Shown here: in pieces, positions 57,875-64,000 of the stretch
Layout of the letters: each line of letters opens with the position of its first letter
Position numbering within the stretch: position 1 is the stretch's first letter
Source of the DNA: Nematostella vectensis
Lineage: Eukaryota > Cnidaria > Anthozoa > Actiniaria > Edwardsiidae
Assembly: GCF_932526225.1 (NCBI RefSeq)
Contig: NC_064035.1
Coordinates: 11,955,296-12,019,295, forward strand
DNA: 64,000 bases
Reading direction: 5' to 3'
The notes under the pieces: model-generated
What the model saw: the letters and a program-made list of their open reading frames with translations, nothing else
Told to the model about the DNA's origin: nothing
The model's database searches: none
Program-made: the position numbers and the translations under genes

Positions 57875-58411
57875 CATCGTTGACAACAGATGTGACGTCA
57901 AAAATGGAAAGTGACTTGAGTTTTTTAAACCACGGCTCTACAGATGAATAACTTGAGATGCGGTAACGAACGAGAAATTGAAAAGCCAGCTTTCCACCTT
58001 TATTCCTAGAAAACGAGAATGTGACAGTGACATCTATAACAGTCATAAATTTTTTTGAGTTCTTAAAAAAACTAACCAAGTACTAGTAATTTCACTTTTC
58101 TTGATCACAGATGTATTAGTGTACACACTGGCAACCTGAAAATAACAAACAGACATATTTTCAGTTATCAATGTCAGTTCTCTAATTTTTTTTTCGATTT
58201 TATTTATATTTATTTTATCGACAACCAGAGACGATTGGATGAATCAGGTGCTGGAAAGTTGGACGTACAAACAAAAAGACGAACTTACTAACCACGCCAT
58301 TCAGCTGTCTCGAAAATCTCTGAAATTCGGTGCTGTTTCTATAAAGAAGCTCAACATCCCAAGCCCTCCCATTATGGACAATGGAAGAGTTGATGTACAG
58401 ATTAGGTTTCC
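57875..58411 (-). CDS. SEA-like domain in three small exons
   Basis: Exons 58411-58293 (GKPNLYINSSIVHNGRAWDV then ELLYRNSTEFQRFSRQLNGV), 58135-58077 (VASVYTNTSVIKKSEIT) and 58005-57875 (KGGKLAFQFLVRYRI, SIFDVTSVVND). The pattern W/L-x-x-x-L-Y-x-N-S-x-E-F, short helix, then a strand with V-x-V-x-F fits the SEA fold found in mucins and adhesion receptors, often a site of self-cleavage in the secretory pathway. Phases are 1-0, 0-2 and 2-1, all consistent. Two of the donors are gttagt rather than gtaagt. I do not see a clear G-S-V cleavage motif. It lies between the LamG-like exon and the FN3 repeats. Confidence 0.6.
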
Positions 58412-58840
58412 CTGAAAAAGTAACACACACACACACGCCCACTCAAATTTAAATTTCAGTACTCAGGCCCGTGAGTGTAAGGGGAACTCGGCTTCTATTG
58501 ACTACAAAGTATATTTGTACTTTTAATATGGAGCCTTAAAAACGCACCCAGTTCCCTCCCCCTCCCCCTGGTATTTGTGTTTCAGTTTTCCTGTGTTTGG
58601 TCACATAGGTTGTCCATAGGGAGCACCTAGCACCTATTTTTTTTAAAGGGGGCTTATAAGTGAAATTGTATCACGATGAAGTGGCAGGGGGTTGAGCTAC
58701 AAAGATGTATGAAAAAGTTTATCGTGTATAATGATGGTCCCTAGGGATCACCCACAAGGCGGGGAGACGGAGCTATCATGCCCCTAAAATTCACATCGAA
58801 AATATTCATCGATCGCTACGAGCTTGAGATCGGCACTTAC

Positions 58841-59539
58841 CTTGGTAATATCGGTAGATATTCGAGATCATGGTACTGTCCAGGATCTCGCCTGTCAGCA
58901 GGATGATCTCATCCAAGTCAGCATCCGGAAGACCAGATCCTACCTCACCTATTGTTACAGGTGACGGGGAAATATTACTAACGAATTCTTCGATGATGTT
59001 TTCTAAAAGAAACGATGTTACTTGTTTGCCGTTGCGATAAATCTTAACGTCGTCACTTATGTGGTATGTCACCGCTATATGTGTCCATATAGACTCCTCG
59101 GTAGCAAACGCATACGACATACTTTTAGTTGCGTACTTCAGTGACACCGCAACGTGAGGTTGGCCGACCTCAGTGGTCTGATAAACCCTTATTCCGCGAT
59201 CACTGGCTCCGGACATCGTCGAGAAGAACACTTGGCCAGGTTTTTGCCGATACCTCAACCAAAAAAGCACATTAAGACCCGAAGTGCAAGTTTTGATATT
59301 CGTAAAACACTTTACATTTTGTTTACTCTCAGGCCCAATCGGATTGTTGAGCAGCCATAACGGATCCCCAGTCCCATTAAACGATAAAGCGTAATTATTA
59401 ATTCCTTTTATGCGTTTAGCAGCGGAAGCGTGGCCCCAGGCACTTCCTAAGTGGTACACCCTGATGTCATTTGGATCATCAAGAGGCCAATAAGCTGACG
59501 CCCTCTGTAGTATTCTGTCCAAAGCAAGCTCTGGGTACT
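58841..59539 (-). CDS. LamG/concanavalin-like domain exon, 233 codons
   Basis: A single phase 1 to 1 exon with the layout of a laminin-G-type jelly roll: YWPLDDPNDIRVYHLGSAWG, NNYALSFNGTGDPLW, LNVLFWLRYRQKPGQVFFST, GQPHVAVSLKYATKSM, WTHIAVTYHISDDVKIYRNG and DLDEIILLTGEILDSTMISN. The W-x-H-I-A-V-T-Y strand and the K-I-Y-R-N-G hairpin are hallmarks of the LamG_3/pentraxin-like group. It is expected to be extracellular, binding glycans or protein ligands. It precedes the SEA-like module. The length suits one full domain plus short linkers. Confidence 0.82.
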
Positions 59540-59791
59540 CTGTTGACAAAGAAAGTTGACGAAAAAGTAAAAGAGGGTCCTAATCTTTCCATGACTCATT
59601 TCAATATAACATATTTCATTATCTATTGATACCTTCATAAAAAGTACAAAGTTAAAGTACTTTGAGGAAACTTTGAGGAATAATGATAATTTGCTTGACC
59701 TCACCCGTGGGATATCTCATCCTGGACTGTTCATTTTGTTTATTTTATTTTTTTTTTTTTTTTGTTTATTCCTAATGGGATGTGCAATTAC

Positions 59792-60868
59792 CGTCACTGA
59801 TCTCGTCGAGTTTGTTCCTTGTATGGTACAAGGTGCTCTGTTTTGAGATGTTGTATCGCCGCCGATCCCCAGTTAGGGATTCCTCACTATAACAATGCCA
59901 TTTCTTGGTCTCTCTGGAAAGATCTCTATCATAGCGTGCATAAGTAGTATAGTTCATCACGTTGGAGAGACAGAAGTCATCTAGTCGCTCTTGGAGTTCT
60001 GTAAAAAATAACTGGTCGTTAAAAAAATAGCTGAAACTCCGCTTTCGTTTAAGAAACAATGAAAATTGTTGCTAATGTATCTTGGGAATAGAATAATCAT
60101 TGACTTGCAAAAACTACATCATCAACTGAAAAGTGAACAGTGATTTTTGAAGGTAAAATGTTAAGATTTTAAAGGCTTATCCGCTCTCTTACCTCTTCGC
60201 TTGGCACACATCTCAACATCTCTCTGCCTTTCGTCACATACGCACTTCCCTAGGTGTTCATCGCAGTATTCGCCTTTCAAACAAAGTGGATCACACATGC
60301 TGTCTGTAGGGATAAAGCGCAGACGTAAGAAAAGGCAACATTATTGCTTCATAGATAATAAGATTTAAATTACGCAACGTGATTGGCTCGTATAAGATTT
60401 AAAACTATGCAAAATAATTGAGCAGGCCAAAATTGGGCGAATTTTGTAGTTTCTCGATTTCCTTGGTAAAAGGGCACAAAATAGATAAAATCAGCATCCG
60501 TCCGTGGATTTCTCCCCCAAATGCAAAAAGAATGGGAAACGACTATGATCACCGGCTCAATTATGAGAAATAATTCATTGTTCTTCTGGACTAGGAACAA
60601 TTAACTTCTGCAGGTATTGTGCACAAGCCCCATCGAAACCATCTCTTATAGAAACCGGCGTTCAAGCAAGTAATGTGACAGAGCTAAAGACTGTGATTAC
60701 CACCAAGGAACAGAACTTCTACGTCGCTGACATTATAGGCATTTGACGATTCTCCTAAAATACTTGACTCGCTGTTATTGATCTCCTCCTGGTATGAATG
60801 GCCGAGAGATGACATAACAACTTTTTTGTTCAAATCGATGGTCAGATCACCCATACCATACCAGAGAC
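59792..60868 (-). CDS. N-terminal exons in the window: cysteine-rich and unassigned
   Basis: Three phase 1 exons upstream of the LamG-like exon: 60868-60701 (LWYGMGDLTIDLNKKVVMSS, NAYNVSDVEVLFLGG, no family recognised), 60303-60193 (CDPLCLKGEYCDEHLGKCVC, an EGF/TIL-like cysteine pattern of six cysteines in 37 residues) and 59998-59792 (LDDFCLSNVMNYTTYARYDR, two cysteines, many basic residues). They read in frame into the LamG exon. The protein must begin further right, beyond the window, as there is no signal peptide here. The small exon could belong to a longer cysteine-rich module. Confidence 0.6.
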
Positions 60869-61044
60869 CTGAAAGATAAATATTAAGATATCCAGAACAG
60901 TGCTTGAAAAACTGAGGGCCAAGCGAATACAATACAATACAATACAATACAATACAATACAATACGATACGATATGATACAATACAATGCAATGAAGTTC
61001 TTTTTATAAAGGTTGCATAATAACCCTCTGAAATAAAGTTCATT

Positions 61045-64000
61045 GTATAGCTAGGGATGGGCGCCAGGTGTGTAACCATGGAAGGGCACTAGGTGTGTAG
61101 CCAGGGATGACTACAATTGTGTAGCTAGGGATGGGCACTAGGTGTGTAGCTAGGGATGGGCACTAGGTGTGTAGCTAGGGATGGGCACTAGGTGTGTAGC
61201 TAGGGAGGGGCACTAGGTGTGTAGCTAGGGATGGGCACTAGGTGTGTAGCTAGGGATGGGCACTAGGTGTGTAGCTAGGAGCGGTCGCTAAGTGTGTAGC
61301 TAGGGATGGGCACTAGGTGTGTAGCAAGCAAGGGGTAGGCACTAGGTTTGTAGCAAGCAAGGGGTGGGCACTAGGTGTGTAGCTAGGGATGGGCACTAGA
61401 TGTGTAGCTAGGGATGGGCACTAGATGTGTAGCTAGGGATGGGCACTAGGTGTGTAGCTAGGGATGGGCACTAGGTGTGTAGCTAGGGATAGGCACTAGG
61501 TGTGTAGCTAGGGATTGGCACTAGGTGTGTAGCTAGGGATGGGCACTAGGTGTGAAGCTAGGGGTGGGACTAGGTGTGTAGCTAGGTACGGGCACTAGAT
61601 GTGTAGCTAAGGGTGGGCACTTGGTGTGTAGCTAGGGATGGGCACTAGGTGTGTAGCTAGGGATGGGCACTAGGTGTGTAGCTAGGGATGGGCACTAGGT
61701 GTGTAGCTAGGGATTGGCACTAGGTGTGAAGCTAGGGATGGGCACTAGATGTGTAGCTAGGGATGGGCACTAGATGTGTAGCTAGGGATGGGCACTAGGT
61801 GTGTAGCTATGGATTGGCACTAGGTGTGAAGCTAGGGATGGGCACTAGATGTGTAGCTAGGGATGGGCACTAGATGTGTAGCTAGGGATGGGCACTAGGT
61901 GTGTAGCTAGGAATTGGCACTAGGTGTGTAGCTAGGGATGGGCACTAGGTGTGTAGCTAGGGATAGGCACTAGGTGTGTAGCTAGGGATTGGCACTAGGT
62001 GTGTAGCTAGGGATGGGCACTAGGTGTGAAGCTAGGGGTGGGACTAGGTGTGTAGCTAGGTACGGGCACTAGATGTGTAGCTAGGGATGGGCACTAGATG
62101 TGTAGCTAGGGATGGGCACTAGGTGTGTAGCTAGGGATGGGCACTAGGTGTGTAGCTAGGGATGGGCACTAGGTGTGTAGCTAGGGATTGGCACTAGGTG
62201 TGAAGCTAGGGATGGGCACTAGATGTGTAGCTAGGGATGGGCACTAGATGTGTAGCTAGGGATGGGCACTTGGTGTGTAGCTAGGGATGGGCACTAGGTG
62301 TGTAGCAAGCAAGGGGTGGGCACTAGGTGTGTAGCAAGCAAGGGGTAGGCACTAGGTTTGTAGCAAGCAAGGGGTGGGCACTAGGTGTGTAGCAAGCAAG
62401 GGGTAGGCACTAGGTTTGTAGCAAGCAAGGGGTGGGCACTAGGTGTGTAGCTAGGGATAGGCACTAGGTGTGTAGCTAGGGATTGGCACTAGGTGTGTAG
62501 CTAGGGATGGGCACTAGGTGTGAAGCTAGGGGTGGGACTAGGTGTGTAGCTAGGTACGGGCACTAGATGTGTAGCTAGGGATGGGCACTAGATGTGTAGC
62601 TAGGGATGGGCACTAGGTGTGTAGCTAGGGATGGGCACTAGGTGTGTAGCTAGGGATGGGCACTACGTGTGTAGCTAGGGGCGGGCACTAGGTGTGTAGC
62701 TAGGTACAGGCACTAGGTGTGTAGCTAGGGGTGGGCACTAGGTGTGAAGCAAGCTAGGGGCGGGCACTAGGTGTGTAGCTAGGGGTGGGCACTAGGTGTG
62801 AAGCAAGCTAGGTACGGGCACTTGGTGTGTAGCTAGGTACGGGAACTAGATGTGTAGCTAGGGATGGGCACTAGATGTGTAGCTAGGGATGGGCACTAGG
62901 TGTGTAGCTAGGGATGGCCACTAGATGTGTAGCTAGGGATGGGCACTAGGTGTGTAGCTAGGGATTGGCACTAGGTGTGAAGCTAGGGATGGGCACTAGG
63001 TGTGTAGCTAGGGATGGGCACTAGGTGTATAGCTAGGGATGGGCACTAGGTGTGTAGCTAGAGATGGGCACTAGGTGTGTAGCTAGGGATGGGCACTAGG
63101 TGTGTAGCTAGGGATGGGCACTAGGTGTGTAGCTAGGGATGGGCACTAGGTGTGTAGCTAGGGATGGGCACTAGGTGTATAGCTAGGGATGGGCACTAGG
63201 TGTGTAGCTAGGGATGGGCACTAGGTGTGTAGCTAGGGATGGGCACTAGGTGTGTAGCAAGCTAGGGATGGGCACTAGGTGTGTAGCAAGCAAGGGCTAG
63301 GCACTAGGTGTGTAGCTAGGGATGGGCACTAGGTGTGTAGCTAGAGATGGGCAGTAGGTGTGTAGCTAGGGATGGGCACTAGGTGTGTAGCTAGGGATGG
63401 GCACTAGGTGTGTAGCTAGGGATGGGCACTAGGTGTGTAGCTAGGGATGGGCACTAGGTGTGTAGCTAGGGATGGGCACTAGGTGTGTAGCTAGGGATGG
63501 CCACTAGATGTGTAGCTAGGTACGGGCACTAGGTGTGTAGCTAGGGATGGGCAGTAGGTGTGTAGCTAGGGATGGGCACTAGATGTGTAGCTAGGGATTG
63601 GCACTAGATGTGTAGCTAGGGATGGGCACTAGGTGTGTAGCTAGGGATGGGCACTAGGTGTGTAGCTAGGGATGGGCACTAGGTGTGTAGCTAGGGATGG
63701 GCACTAGGTGTGTAGCTAAGGGTGGGCACTTGGTGTGTAGCTAGGGATTGGCACTAGATGTGTAGCAAGCAAAGGGCGGGCACTAGGTGTGTAGCAAGCT
63801 AGGGATGGCCACTAGATGTGTAGCTAGGGATGGGCACTAGGTGTGTAGCTAGGGATGGCCACTAGATGTGTAGCTAGGTACGGGCACTAGGTTTGTAGCT
63901 AGGGATGGGCACTAGGTGTGTAGCTAGGGATGGGCACTAGGTGTGTAGCTAGAGATGGGCACTAGGTGTGTAGCTAGGGATGGGCACTAGGTGTGTAGCT
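61045..64000. repeat. 23-bp satellite (about 125 units), running off the window
   Basis: Unit gtgtagctagggatgggcac plus tag, with length variants containing gcaagcaaggggtgggca (25-27 bp). Higher-order blocks repeat, for example about 61440-61560 and 61900-62040. It lies upstream of the exon at 60868, presumably in an intron of the same gene. No exon sequence is recognisable in the unit. Confidence 0.95.

Overview
The window is animal nuclear DNA: split genes with GT..AG introns, phase-1 mosaic extracellular exons, many short non-autonomous transposons, and about a third of the length in tandem arrays. A protein-primed-polymerase provirus of the Polinton/Maverick (adintovirus-like) type, a truncated non-LTR retrotransposon and the gene content fit an invertebrate, most likely an anthozoan cnidarian such as a sea anemone. 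I could not search a database, so the species is an inference.

Layout. (1) 1-4601, plus strand: 3' part of an SLC22-type major-facilitator transporter gene. (2) 5207-21811, minus strand: a complete second SLC22-type gene, tail to tail with the first. Its ten coding exons add up to 1590 nt (529 aa plus stop). (3) 7271-18929: a decayed 11.66-kb double-jelly-roll provirus lying wholly inside one intron of that gene. It has 381-bp terminal inverted repeats, a leftward block of spike/fibre genes and a rightward block of packaging ATPase, capsid-associated protein, penton, small basic protein, major capsid, core-like protein and type B DNA polymerase. Several genes are frameshifted. I see no integrase, no protease and no N-terminal half of the polymerase. 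(4) 21812-26255: no gene recognised; a SINE-like sequence, MITEs and microsatellites. (5) 26256-60868 and beyond, minus strand: what reads as one very large gene. N to C it has cysteine-rich exons, a LamG-like domain, a SEA-like domain, eleven FN3 domains, and then an ionotropic-glutamate-receptor-like channel whose pore carries the potassium-channel filter TTVGYGD. All module exons keep phase 1, and the FN3-to-channel junction is in frame. (6) 61045-64000: a 23-bp satellite running off the end.

The most unusual observation is recurrent. At six separate places, in three genes, the intronic tandem array next to an exon has a repeat unit that spans the exon-intron junction, so the splice site is copied along with it: 5' splice sites at 1-275, 3265-3600, 30830-37953 and 49640-54985, and 3' splice sites at 19380-19800 and 57190-57770. 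The two largest arrays carry roughly 90-100 copies each of a donor site. Other arrays (41760-45590, 61045-64000) do not show this. A further array at 12541-13908 grew from inside a provirus coding sequence.

Exon borders below were placed by eye from splice consensus, reading-frame phase and protein similarity remembered at family level. Domain names rest on visible motifs, not on searches.
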